Origin: CAYRMV01 sp964425255
GTDB lineage: Bacteria > Bacteroidota > Bacteroidia > Flavobacteriales_D > Crocinitomicaceae
Reading direction: 5' to 3'
Assembly: GCA_964425255.1 (NCBI GenBank)
Contig: CAYRMV010000021.1
Location: 1 to 31,978, forward strand
DNA length: 31,978 nt
Positions 1-7,419 of this stretch are shown here, piece after piece (the first letter of the stretch is position 1; the number at the start of each line of letters is the position of its first letter). A program made the position numbers and the translations under genes. A model generated the notes under the pieces. That model searched no databases. It saw only the letters and a list, made by a program, of their open reading frames with translations, and was not told where the DNA came from.

Positions 1-810
1 CAATACAACTGGTACACCAAGGTAAATATCATTCATGCCGTATTCACCTTGCAACCAAGCACAAACTGGGAAAATACGTTTTTGATCGCGCACCACAGCT
101 TCTACCATTTGAGCAGCAGCAGCACCTGGCGCATACCAAGCAGAAGTACCAAGTAATTTAACGATTTCACCACCACCAAATTTCGTGCGTTCGATGATTT
201 CGTTTAATTTTTCTTCTTCGATCAATTCAGTAACTGGAATTCCAGAAACAGTTGTATAGCGAGGAAGTGGAACCATTGTATCACCATGTCCACCCATCAA
301 TACAGCTTGGATATCTTTCGGAGAAACGTTTAATTCAGAAGCAAGGAAAGCACGGTAACGAGCCGTATCCAAAACACCAGCCATACCAAATACTTTCTTT
401 GAGTCAACTTTTGCGTTCAAATAAGCGCAGTATGTCATTACGTCTAACGGATTAGAAACGATAATCAAAATAGCATTTGGAGAATACTTAATGATGTTTT
501 CAGTAACTGTTTTAACGATTCCTGCATTTGTAGCGATAAGATCATCGCGTGACATTCCTGGTTTGCGTGGTAATCCAGAAGTGATAACAACTACATCAGA
601 ATCAGCTGTTTTCGAATAGTCGTTTGTAGAACCAATTGTTCTTGAATCATACAAGTTAATTGGAGCAGTTTGCCAGATATCCAAAGCTTTCCCTTCAGCA
701 AAACCTTCTTTAATGTCAAGCAAAACAATTTCGTTTGCAATTTCTCTTGTTGCCAATACGTCTGCACAAGTCGCTCCAACGTTTCCGGCACCTACAACAG
801 TTACTTTCAT
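1..810 (-). CDS. mdh: Malate dehydrogenase, C-terminus cut by window edge
   Basis: NAD-dependent malate/oxaloacetate interconversion in the TCA cycle, in the cytoplasm. The first 270 residues are present, starting from the ATG at 810; the family is usually about 310 residues, so about 40 are missing beyond base 1. The Rossmann motif GAGNVGATCA lies at residues 7-16. The substrate arginines follow in SGLPRKPGMSR (78-88). The D148/R151 pair (LDTARYR) and the catalytic histidine H175 in MGGHGDTMVP are all intact. The PRKPGMSR loop is that of the bacterial LDH-like MDH group, not of lactate dehydrogenase (where the loop reads differently at the arginine). The gene is divergent from the ECF sigma gene, with 174 bases between them. 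I see no convincing promoter box for mdh in that gap. Confidence 0.96.
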   Translation of the reverse strand, partial: MKVTVVGAGNVGATCADVLATREIANEIVLLDIKEGFAEGKALDIWQTAPINLYDSRTIGSTNDYSKTADSDVVVITSGLPRKPGMSRDDLIATNAGIVKTVTENIIKYSPNAILIIVSNPLDVMTYCAYLNAKVDSKKVFGMAGVLDTARYRAFLASELNVSPKDIQAVLMGGHGDTMVPLPRYTTVSGIPVTELIEEEKLNEIIERTKFGGGEIVKLLGTSAWYAPGAAAAQMVEAVVRDQKRIFPVCAWLQGEYGMNDIYLGVPVVL

Positions 811-926
811 GTTTATTTAATTAGTGAAATAATTCTAATTTGAATTCGGCGCTAATTTACTAAGTTCTTGTGAAAAGAATGGGATTTTTTTTGTTTTTTT
901 AACCTCAAATGTGTTACAGAAAGAAT

Positions 927-934
927 TATTCTTG
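927..934 (+). promoter_or_regulatory. Possible -7 box for the ECF sigma operon
   Basis: TATTCTTG matches seven of eight positions of the Bacteroidota TAnnTTTG element and lies 50 bases before the ATG at 985. No clear -33 TTG is placed correctly. The match is weak; an ECF-specific autoregulated promoter is equally possible. Confidence 0.3.
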
Positions 935-984
935 CGTTTAGTAGAAAAGTGTCAAATTTATTGGAATAAAAGGCAACTCCCTTG

Positions 985-1581
985 ATGAAAATTCGTCCTA
1001 AAGAAAATAGTGTGGAAAGAGAGCAAGAACTTAAACTCATTATCGAAGGTTGCGTCAGAAATGAACGCAAAAGCCAAGAAAAGTTATTTCAACTTTTTTA
1101 CGGTAAGATGATGGTGGTTTGTTTGCGTTATTGTCCTGACAGGGATACAGCGCAAGAAGTTTTGCAGGAAGGTTTCATCAAGATCTTTGAAAAGTTGGAG
1201 CATTTTGACTACAAAGGCTCGTTTGAAGGCTGGATTCGTCGCATCATTGCTAATACAGCGATTGATTCGATTCGGAAAGCAAAAAAACTGGTTTATGTTG
1301 AAAATGAAGATTACATATTTCAGTCTTCACTCGAAAATCCGATGGAGGAAAGAGAGATTTCTGAACTGAAAGAAGTGAAAGCAAGTATTGCCATGGAGGC
1401 CATTGAACAATTGTCTCCTGCTTACAAAATGGTTTTCAATCTGTATGTAATTGAAGAATTTTCGCACAAAGAAATTGCAGAAATTTTGGGAATCTCAGAA
1501 GGGACATCCAAATCCAACTTAGCAAAGGCGAAGCAAAACTTGCAACGCATAATAGAAAAACGAATGGTAAATCTTGACTAG
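985..1581 (+). CDS. ECF-type RNA polymerase sigma factor
   Basis: A 198-residue extracytoplasmic-function sigma factor. Region 2 (about residues 28-100) carries the helix DTAQEVLQEGFIKIFEKL followed by the -10 recognition segment GSFEGWIRRIIANTAID. Region 4 (about 138-190) has the HTH FSHKEIAEILGISEGTSKS. No region 3 is present, as expected for the class. The ATG at 985 is preferred to an in-frame TTG at 982; AAAGG about 11 bases upstream is a possible weak ribosome site. The stop codon (1579-1581) is one base before the ATG of the next gene, so the two are probably translated together. That partner is a candidate anti-sigma or sensor. The target genes cannot be told from the sequence. Confidence 0.93.
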   Translation: MKIRPKENSVEREQELKLIIEGCVRNERKSQEKLFQLFYGKMMVVCLRYCPDRDTAQEVLQEGFIKIFEKLEHFDYKGSFEGWIRRIIANTAIDSIRKAKKLVYVENEDYIFQSSLENPMEEREISELKEVKASIAMEAIEQLSPAYKMVFNLYVIEEFSHKEIAEILGISEGTSKSNLAKAKQNLQRIIEKRMVNLD

Positions 1582-1582
1582 T

Positions 1583-2815
1583 ATGAAGAACGAAGTCAAT
1601 ACAAATTGGAAAGATGCAATCCGGAATCAAGAAGTTCCGTACGATGCTTCTGCCTGGAAAAGTTTAGAAGGTCGTCTTGATCAAGTCATGCCTGTATCTA
1701 ATCCGGGCAAACCTTGGTTAAAATGGGCGGTTGCTTCGGTTTCTGTCATCACCGTAGGTCTTGGAATTTACTTGTTCCAAGCAAATGAGGATGTGTCTAA
1801 GTTGGTTCAAAATCAAGGGGTTAAATCGGGAGATACAAAGTCTCTATCGACAGAAAATAAGAATGATGAAAAAAATTCATTGCAACCTGTTCAATCAGCT
1901 TCTTTAGCAAAAACGACTTCTCCGTCAACGACAAATCCAGTGATCGAAAAACAAGCTCTTCCTGCGGATGCGCCTTTCGTAACAATCCCCGAGGAAAATC
2001 AATCAACAGGGCCAATAGATCCAAACAAAGGAGTTTACATTCCTTCTGACAATAAAATCACATTTGTGAAACCAAGTGTTTCAAAATCCTGGTTGTGTGT
2101 TGGTGATCAAGTCGAAATTGATTCAAAAATGGATGAGGTTTCGCTTAAAAATACAGAAACAGGCAAAACTTGGTCGATTCAAAAAGGAAAACAAGCGTTC
2201 AAAATAAGCCAAGCTGGTTCGTACGTTTTTGTATGGAAAAATGAAACTCACGCTGCATTGCAAGCAACAAGTGCTCCAACAATTGATTTTCAAATTGACC
2301 CGATGTTTTACGAAAAAGGTCTTCCTTTCAATCATGTAAAAGCGATGCATGCTGGTAATTTGCAGTTGGAATGGAAAGATGAAAAAGGAAAGTCAGTTTC
2401 GAAAGAGAAAGAATTTGATTTTCATGTATATCGTGCTGGCACACATCCATTGACTTTGGTGGTGAAAGACGAAAATGGATGTACATCAACGACAACCAAG
2501 CAAGTAGAGATTGAAACCAATTACAATCTCTTAGCTGTTACAGGATTCAATCCAGAACAAGCAAATCCGAAAAATGCAACGTTTATTCCGTATGCTTTGT
2601 TGGAGCGAAATACACCGTTTGAGATGTTGATTATCGACCCTAGAACAGGTGAAACGGTTTACAAAACTTCGGATGTTAGTCAGCCTTGGAATGGGGTGGA
2701 TATACGAACCAATGAATTAGTAAAACCAGGAACAACCTTTATTTGGAAAGTCAAATTGTTTGCTCCAGAGAAGAATGAATCCTCGGATTACAAAGGAACA
2801 ATTACTCGCATGTAA
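1583..2815 (+). CDS. Membrane-anchored PKD/CHU_C-like protein, candidate anti-sigma partner
   Basis: A 410-residue protein with a 45-residue N-terminal cytoplasmic part (tryptophans in NTNWKDAIRN and SAWKSLEG), one transmembrane segment at about 47-65, and a low-complexity Ser/Thr/Lys/Gln linker to about 150. The rest is beta-rich and predicted periplasmic. Residues about 240-312 resemble a PKD fold ending in VVKDENGCTSTTTKQVEI. The last 90 residues follow the CHU_C (gliding motility-associated C-terminal) pattern: GFNPEQANPKNATFIPY, DPRTGETVYKTSD, QPWNG, then a final GTITRM. No cleavable signal peptide is seen, so it should stay in the inner membrane. Position directly after the ECF gene suggests an anti-sigma or sensor role, which is inference: no ZAS or FecR motif is visible. 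Confidence 0.8.
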   Translation: MKNEVNTNWKDAIRNQEVPYDASAWKSLEGRLDQVMPVSNPGKPWLKWAVASVSVITVGLGIYLFQANEDVSKLVQNQGVKSGDTKSLSTENKNDEKNSLQPVQSASLAKTTSPSTTNPVIEKQALPADAPFVTIPEENQSTGPIDPNKGVYIPSDNKITFVKPSVSKSWLCVGDQVEIDSKMDEVSLKNTETGKTWSIQKGKQAFKISQAGSYVFVWKNETHAALQATSAPTIDFQIDPMFYEKGLPFNHVKAMHAGNLQLEWKDEKGKSVSKEKEFDFHVYRAGTHPLTLVVKDENGCTSTTTKQVEIETNYNLLAVTGFNPEQANPKNATFIPYALLERNTPFEMLIIDPRTGETVYKTSDVSQPWNGVDIRTNELVKPGTTFIWKVKLFAPEKNESSDYKGTITRM

Positions 2816-2853
2816 GAATTTACAACACAATTTAAACACTACTCGTATGAAAG

Positions 2854-2893
2854 AAAGAGGGCGTCTCGAAATCAATCAGACACCCTCTTTTTT
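2854..2893 (+). terminator. Rho-independent terminator of the ECF operon
   Basis: A 13-bp stem (2854-2866 with 2878-2890, one C-A mismatch) with an 11-base loop, followed by a T run. It lies 39 bases after the stop at 2815 on the same strand. Confidence 0.85.
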
Positions 2894-2954
2894 ATGCTAT
2901 CAACCTGAGTTCGATTATAAATTTTGTTCAGAACGCCTGTAAATACTCTTCATT

Positions 2955-3118
2955 GACTTTACCAGTAATTTGTTTTTTTATCAAAAGGATTTGATTTTCA
3001 AACTTCCCCCCTTTTACTTGCGAAGCTTGATCAGAAGGTAACGGGATTTAAGTGAAGGATAATAAATCCTTCTTAAATACTGGTAATCAATGTTTTTATT
3101 GATTTATTGGTAAAGTTC
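2955..3118. repeat. Fold-rich spacer between convergent units
   Basis: The 328 bases from 2816 to 3143 hold no credible gene. After the terminator, the left arm ACTTTACCAGTAA (2956-2968) can pair with TTATTGGTAAAGT (3104-3116), one G-T pair aside. Its core TTACCAGTA (2959-2967) also pairs perfectly with TACTGGTAA (3078-3086), so two alternative foldings exist. Nested inside are a hairpin at 3046-3078 (13 paired positions, a two-base bulge and loop AATAA) and one at 3086-3103 (ATCAAT/ATTGAT). No T run follows any of these, so a standard terminator is unlikely. A MITE-like remnant or a structured 3' end shared by the converging transcripts are both possible. Confidence 0.45.
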
Positions 3119-3143
3119 ACGTCAAGCATTTAATTTTTAAATG

Positions 3144-4481
3144 TCAATGCATTTTTTCTTCTTTCGGAACAAAGAGTAAAGCGATAATTCCAATGATGAA
3201 GAAGAAAGCAACAGCAATGACCGAATAGCGAATCGAGTCAAAATACAATTCCATCAAACCAAAGAATAGCGTACCGAGAACGATGCCAATTTTTTCGGTC
3301 ACGTCGTAGAAAGAAAAGTAGCTGGCGTGATCCGTTGTTTCGGGTAAGAATTTGGAATAAGTTGAACGTGCAATTGCCTGAACTCCACCCATTACCAATC
3401 CAACGGTTGCGGCCAAAAGATAAAAATCCAACGGCGTGTGAACCAAGAAAAAGGCAGCCAAACAAACACCAATCCAAATAACAATGGAAACCATTAATGT
3501 TTTGATATTTCCAATTTTACCCGATAAACGCGACATGATGAAAGCGCCAAGTGCTCCTAAAATTTGGATCAAAAGAATGGCAATAATTAGACCTGAATCA
3601 TCTGGATTTCCTGTTTCAGGATTGATCGGCCAAGTGATTTCCTTTTTGGCAAAAATTGTAGCCATCAGCATCACTGTTTGCACACCTGTATTGAAAAAGA
3701 AGAACGCATACAAGTATCTTTTCAAGCGAACGGTTTGACTAAACTCTTTAAAAACCAACTTTAATTCCTTGAATCCACGCCACAAAGCACCTTTTTCTGG
3801 TTTTTTGTTGTAGACATTTAATGGCAAAACCCGGTAAGTGATTTGGCTAAAACCAATCCACCACAGACCAACAAGTACAAAACACCAAACTGCTGGAACG
3901 GAGAATGCTTGAATTAAAACCAAACAAATCACCAACAAAAGCATTGATCCGAAATAGCCCATGGAAAATCCGCGGGCAGAAATTTTGTCGTGATCTTTTG
4001 GTTCAGCGATTTCAGGAAGATAGGCATTGTAAAATACCAAACTATTCCAAAAACCGACATTGGCAAAAAAGAGGGAAAGCATGCTTAACTCGATGCGGTC
4101 GGTATCGAAAAAGTACAAAGTCATGCATGAAATAGCACCTAGATAACAGAAAAATTGCAGAAATCGTTTTTTTGAACCTGTATAATCAGCAATTCCAGAA
4201 AGCAAAGGAGATAAAAAAGAAACCAATAAAAAGGAAGCGGAAAGTACAAACGACATCACAACCGAATTGGATAGTTCCTGACCAAAGAAAATAACCGTTG
4301 GGTTTTCACCTTTTGGTAAAGGTAAAGATCCATCGCCATAAACGCGTTGCATGTACGCTTTGGTCGTAAGATTATCATAGAAAATCGGGAAAATTGCCGA
4401 AGAGATGACTAAATTATAGACCGAATTGGCCCAGTCGTAGAATACCCAGCCACGAATAATTTTGCGATTTCCTTTTTCCAT
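3144..4481 (-). CDS. MFS transporter, UMF1/Atg22-like family
   Basis: A 445-residue polytopic membrane protein, hydrophobic throughout with about a dozen likely transmembrane segments. The N-terminal signature WVFYDWANSVYNLVISSAIF (about 12-31) is the hallmark of the UMF1 group related to yeast vacuolar effluxer Atg22. A long periplasmic loop follows (about 40-70). Substrates of bacterial UMF1 proteins are mostly unknown; the fungal relative exports amino acids. The start ATG (4481-4479) shares one base with the stop of the upstream dehydrogenase-like gene (TAATG), so translation is coupled. The gene closes the five-gene operon, and it may carry the pathway product or a substrate, which is inference. 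Confidence 0.88.
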   Translation of the reverse strand: MEKGNRKIIRGWVFYDWANSVYNLVISSAIFPIFYDNLTTKAYMQRVYGDGSLPLPKGENPTVIFFGQELSNSVVMSFVLSASFLLVSFLSPLLSGIADYTGSKKRFLQFFCYLGAISCMTLYFFDTDRIELSMLSLFFANVGFWNSLVFYNAYLPEIAEPKDHDKISARGFSMGYFGSMLLLVICLVLIQAFSVPAVWCFVLVGLWWIGFSQITYRVLPLNVYNKKPEKGALWRGFKELKLVFKEFSQTVRLKRYLYAFFFFNTGVQTVMLMATIFAKKEITWPINPETGNPDDSGLIIAILLIQILGALGAFIMSRLSGKIGNIKTLMVSIVIWIGVCLAAFFLVHTPLDFYLLAATVGLVMGGVQAIARSTYSKFLPETTDHASYFSFYDVTEKIGIVLGTLFFGLMELYFDSIRYSVIAVAFFFIIGIIALLFVPKEEKMH

Positions 4482-5707
4482 TAGAGTTCTACATTATCGT
4501 TCACATAATCTTCCAAATAGCTGAAAAATTCAGTCAAACTTCCGTCAGCAGTCGTTTCTGTTGCTCTTCCGATGATGTTGTCTGGATCTTCAATGAACAT
4601 CGCAGGAAAAATATGTTTCAATAATTCGTTTCCAAAATCTTCGGAAGCGTCTTTCGGTAATTCACAAGGTAAATTATCCACTGCCATCACAGCAATTGCT
4701 CCTTCTTGTTGGAAATCAACTTCTTTTTCCGTTTGAGGATCGTATCCGTAAATGGGATTCGCAATGGTACTTGGACGAAGTGTGCAAGCTATCGGTCCAT
4801 CGATATCGCAAGAAACATCTGCAACAACCGAAAGTCGATTTGCGGGATTGCGAAGATCTTCTTTTGTTAGAATGAAAGGAGAAGAATTGGACCAAAAATG
4901 ACAGGCAACGTATAAATCTGCTTGTTGAGCAAACAAAGGAAATACGGATTTGTATTCGCCGCCATTTTTGTAAAAATGTTGTTTTTCAAAAGCTTGACCA
5001 TCTTTTCGAGCAAAATAATCTTCTACTTCCAAGTGGGTGAAAACGGGTTCATTGAACTCTTTACTCAAAAACTCTTCGGGCGAAACTTCTAAAATTGGCA
5101 ATAAATCCATGATTTCTCTCGCTCCGTAGCCAACTCGACCAAAGCCCGTTAAGACAATTTTCGTGTTGCTTGGTAGAATGATTTTTGCAACTTCTTGTTC
5201 AAGTTCGATTCGGTTTTCACAATCCGATGCTTTTTTGATCTCAAACAAATTGTTTTTCAAACCAAATGCACGAAAACCGTTGTAACAACCTACAATTCCA
5301 GCGTATCGTCCAAAACCAATTAATCGTTTGCCCACTTTGTTTTTCAACACTTCATAGTCGATCAATTGGATTTTCTTTTCCAAAACAGCTTTCAGCAATT
5401 GACGGTTGTAGGGTTGTTTTTTAATGGTATGTGAAAAGAACATGTACTTTTTGTTCGGAAGTAAATCTTCAATTTTCACTTCTTTTACGCCCAAAATAAG
5501 ATCACATTCTTCCAGTGAATCTTGAACTCTTATTCCTTCCGCTTCGTATTCTTCATCTTTGAACGTACGAATGGGACTTTTTTGAACGATCACTTCCACA
5601 TTTGGAAATTTCAGTTCAACTAATTTACATTGTTTTGGAGTTAGGGGTACTCGAAAATCAGGTGGAACCTTTCCTTCTTTAATTACTCCAATTTTTGTTT
5701 TTATCAT
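4481..5707 (-). CDS. Alanine/saccharopine dehydrogenase-like NAD(P) oxidoreductase
   Basis: A 408-residue enzyme with an AlaDH/PNT N-terminal domain (IGVIKEGKVPPDFRVPLTP at 6-24) and a Rossmann core with TGFGRVGYGAREIM near the middle. K75 (GVKEV) and H93 (FSHTIKKQ) match the catalytic Lys/His pair shared by alanine dehydrogenase and fungal-type saccharopine dehydrogenase. Motifs do not fix the substrate; an amino acid or 2-oxoacid with reversible amination or imine reduction is likely. The ATG at 5707 is chosen over an in-frame TTG at 5737, which would overlap the previous gene by four bases. There are 26 bases to the upstream stop and a one-base overlap with the downstream MFS gene, so it is in the same operon. 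Confidence 0.85.
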   Translation of the reverse strand: MIKTKIGVIKEGKVPPDFRVPLTPKQCKLVELKFPNVEVIVQKSPIRTFKDEEYEAEGIRVQDSLEECDLILGVKEVKIEDLLPNKKYMFFSHTIKKQPYNRQLLKAVLEKKIQLIDYEVLKNKVGKRLIGFGRYAGIVGCYNGFRAFGLKNNLFEIKKASDCENRIELEQEVAKIILPSNTKIVLTGFGRVGYGAREIMDLLPILEVSPEEFLSKEFNEPVFTHLEVEDYFARKDGQAFEKQHFYKNGGEYKSVFPLFAQQADLYVACHFWSNSSPFILTKEDLRNPANRLSVVADVSCDIDGPIACTLRPSTIANPIYGYDPQTEKEVDFQQEGAIAVMAVDNLPCELPKDASEDFGNELLKHIFPAMFIEDPDNIIGRATETTADGSLTEFFSYLEDYVNDNVEL

Positions 5708-5733
5708 TTTATTTCGTTTTTCAACAATGAAAA

Positions 5734-6417
5734 TCAATTTTCTAAGGGGTTGTTCAATAGATAATTATCAATGAATTCACGCACGCAGCCTTCCCCGCCT
5801 TTTTTTGTTAGCACCAAATCTACTGATTTTTTTACTACTTCAACAGCATCCGAAGGACAACTTTTGAACCCTATGTTTTGCATAACTTCTAAATCGTTGA
5901 TGTCATCACCGATCATGGCTACTTCTTCCATAGAAAAGTGAAGATCTTGACACCATTGTGAGAGAATATCCATTTTTTTATCTCTACCAACATAACAATG
6001 TTGTATTCCTAGCATTTCAGCTCTAGCTTGTACCGTTTTACCAGTAAAACCAGAAGAAATAATACCAACTTGAAAACCTTGTTTGGTCAAATGTAGGATG
6101 GCCATACCATCTTTCGTGTTGAATTTTTTTATTTGATCACCCGATTCGGAAAAATACATGCCACCATCGGTCATCACACCATCAACGTCCAGGATCAAAA
6201 ACTTGATTTTTGCTAATTTTTCCGCAAGAACATTTGATTTAAACAAGGGTTTGAAAATCAAAGCTTGAAGATCTACTTGGTATTCTTCTGCGATGGATTC
6301 AAGGTCGACAAGACTTAATTCAAACACAGAATCGACACCAAAATCATGCATCAAACCATGATAATCTACACCGTTTTTGACACACAAACTTCGAACGTTT
6401 TGCTCTAAAAATTCCAT
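5734..6417 (-). CDS. KdsC-like HAD phosphatase with HTH-like N-terminal extension
   Basis: A 227-residue protein. Residues about 70-222 are a HAD phosphatase of the KdsC (KDO 8-phosphate phosphatase, YrbI) type: nucleophile motif LDVDGVMTDG with D77 and D79, motif II IISSG (119-123), a lysine near GRDKK (144-148) and motif III MIGDDINDLE (168-177). Typical KdsC is about 160-190 residues. The extra first 65 residues (from MEFLEQNVRSLCVKNGV to LVDLESIAEEYQVDLQALIF) follow the outline of an XRE-type helix-turn-helix, degenerate in the middle. The gene starts three bases after the DAHP synthase stop. The family dephosphorylates 3-deoxy-ulosonate phosphates; no KdsA, KdsB or SIS-type KdsD is in this window, so KDO itself is not proven as the product. 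Confidence 0.88.
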   Translation of the reverse strand: MEFLEQNVRSLCVKNGVDYHGLMHDFGVDSVFELSLVDLESIAEEYQVDLQALIFKPLFKSNVLAEKLAKIKFLILDVDGVMTDGGMYFSESGDQIKKFNTKDGMAILHLTKQGFQVGIISSGFTGKTVQARAEMLGIQHCYVGRDKKMDILSQWCQDLHFSMEEVAMIGDDINDLEVMQNIGFKSCPSDAVEVVKKSVDLVLTKKGGEGCVREFIDNYLLNNPLEN

Positions 6418-6420
6418 GTT

Positions 6421-7419
6421 TTAAACGATTTGATATCCTACACTTGCAGCAACAGGACGTAAACTAGTAAGTAATTGTTCAAATTCTTCGTGATTGAGCT
6501 GTTGTGAAGCATCTGATTTTGCCACTTTTGGATTCGGGTGAGCCTCGATGAGCAAACCATCAATTCCCATAGCAACACAAGCTCGAGCTAAATCGGGAAC
6601 ACCGTAAGCATATCCCATCGCATGACTTGGATCTAAGATAACAGGAAGATTTGTATGTTGTTTCAGCCAAGCAACTCCACATAAATCAAGTGTAAAGCGT
6701 GTCCCAGTTTCAAATGTTCGGATTCCACGTTCACATAAAATCACATTTGGATTTCCACCTGACAAAACAAATTCAGCTGCTTGAACAAATTCTTGTAAAG
6801 TTGTACCAAATCCACGCTTGATTAATATGGGTTTTTGAATTTTTGCACACGCTCTCAAAATTCCTTGGTCATACATGGCTTTTGCTCCAACTTGAATGAT
6901 GTCAGTATATTCAATTACTTCATGGATATGCGTTGCATCACGAACTTCAGTTATCACCATCAATCCGTATTCTTCACGCATTTTTGCTAGAAGTTTTAGA
7001 CCTTCTAAGCCAAGTCCTTGAAAACTATAAGGGCTTGTACGAGGTTTGTAACATCCTCCGCGTAGGGTGTGTAAATTTAATTTTGTCAATAATTCAGCAG
7101 ACTGACGAATTTGCTCTTCCGATTCCACGGAACAAGGGCCTCCAATAAGTACCGTGTTTTTGGTTGCGCCACCAATTTGCGTATTTCCAAAAGAAACAGT
7201 TCTCGTTTCGGATCGGTATGCTTTAGATGCTAATTGTAAATCATTTGCAAACACCCAGTTTTTTTCGACAAATTCGGAAATGTCGGCAGGAACTTCTTTC
7301 ACAGATGACCCCGTAATAAGAATGTGTTTTCCGTCTTCTTGAATGTAGAATGCTTGTTGATCTAATGCTATTTTTTTTGCTTGCTCCGAACTAACGGATG
7401 CTTTCAATTCAAGTATCAT
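6421..7419 (-). CDS. aroF: 3-deoxy-7-phosphoheptulonate (DAHP) synthase, type I-beta
   Basis: A 332-residue enzyme condensing phosphoenolpyruvate with erythrose 4-phosphate, the entry to aromatic biosynthesis. Residues 1-70 resemble the ferredoxin-like regulatory domain of Thermotoga-type DAHP synthase. The TIM barrel has IGGPCSVES (92-100), GGCYKPRTSPYSFQGLG (121-137), KRGFG (201-205), ILCERG (227-232) and DPSHAMG (263-269). Expected metal ligands C96, H266, E292 and D303 are all present. KPRTSPYSF is the DAHP synthase form rather than the KDO8P synthase form, so KdsA is rejected. There is no fused chorismate mutase, common in this phylum. The start overlaps the Rpe-CBS stop by four bases (ATGA). 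The symbol is used in the I-beta sense. Partners suggest it could serve a side pathway rather than bulk shikimate. Confidence 0.92.
   Translation of the reverse strand: MILELKASVSSEQAKKIALDQQAFYIQEDGKHILITGSSVKEVPADISEFVEKNWVFANDLQLASKAYRSETRTVSFGNTQIGGATKNTVLIGGPCSVESEEQIRQSAELLTKLNLHTLRGGCYKPRTSPYSFQGLGLEGLKLLAKMREEYGLMVITEVRDATHIHEVIEYTDIIQVGAKAMYDQGILRACAKIQKPILIKRGFGTTLQEFVQAAEFVLSGGNPNVILCERGIRTFETGTRFTLDLCGVAWLKQHTNLPVILDPSHAMGYAYGVPDLARACVAMGIDGLLIEAHPNPKVAKSDASQQLNHEEFEQLLTSLRPVAASVGYQIV

Noticed and set aside
6421..7419. KDO 8-phosphate synthase (KdsA) as identity of the DAHP-synthase-like gene next to a KdsC-like gene
   Set aside because: The KPRTSPYSFQGLG loop and the N-terminal ferredoxin-like domain are of the DAHP synthase type; the KdsA-specific loop is missing.
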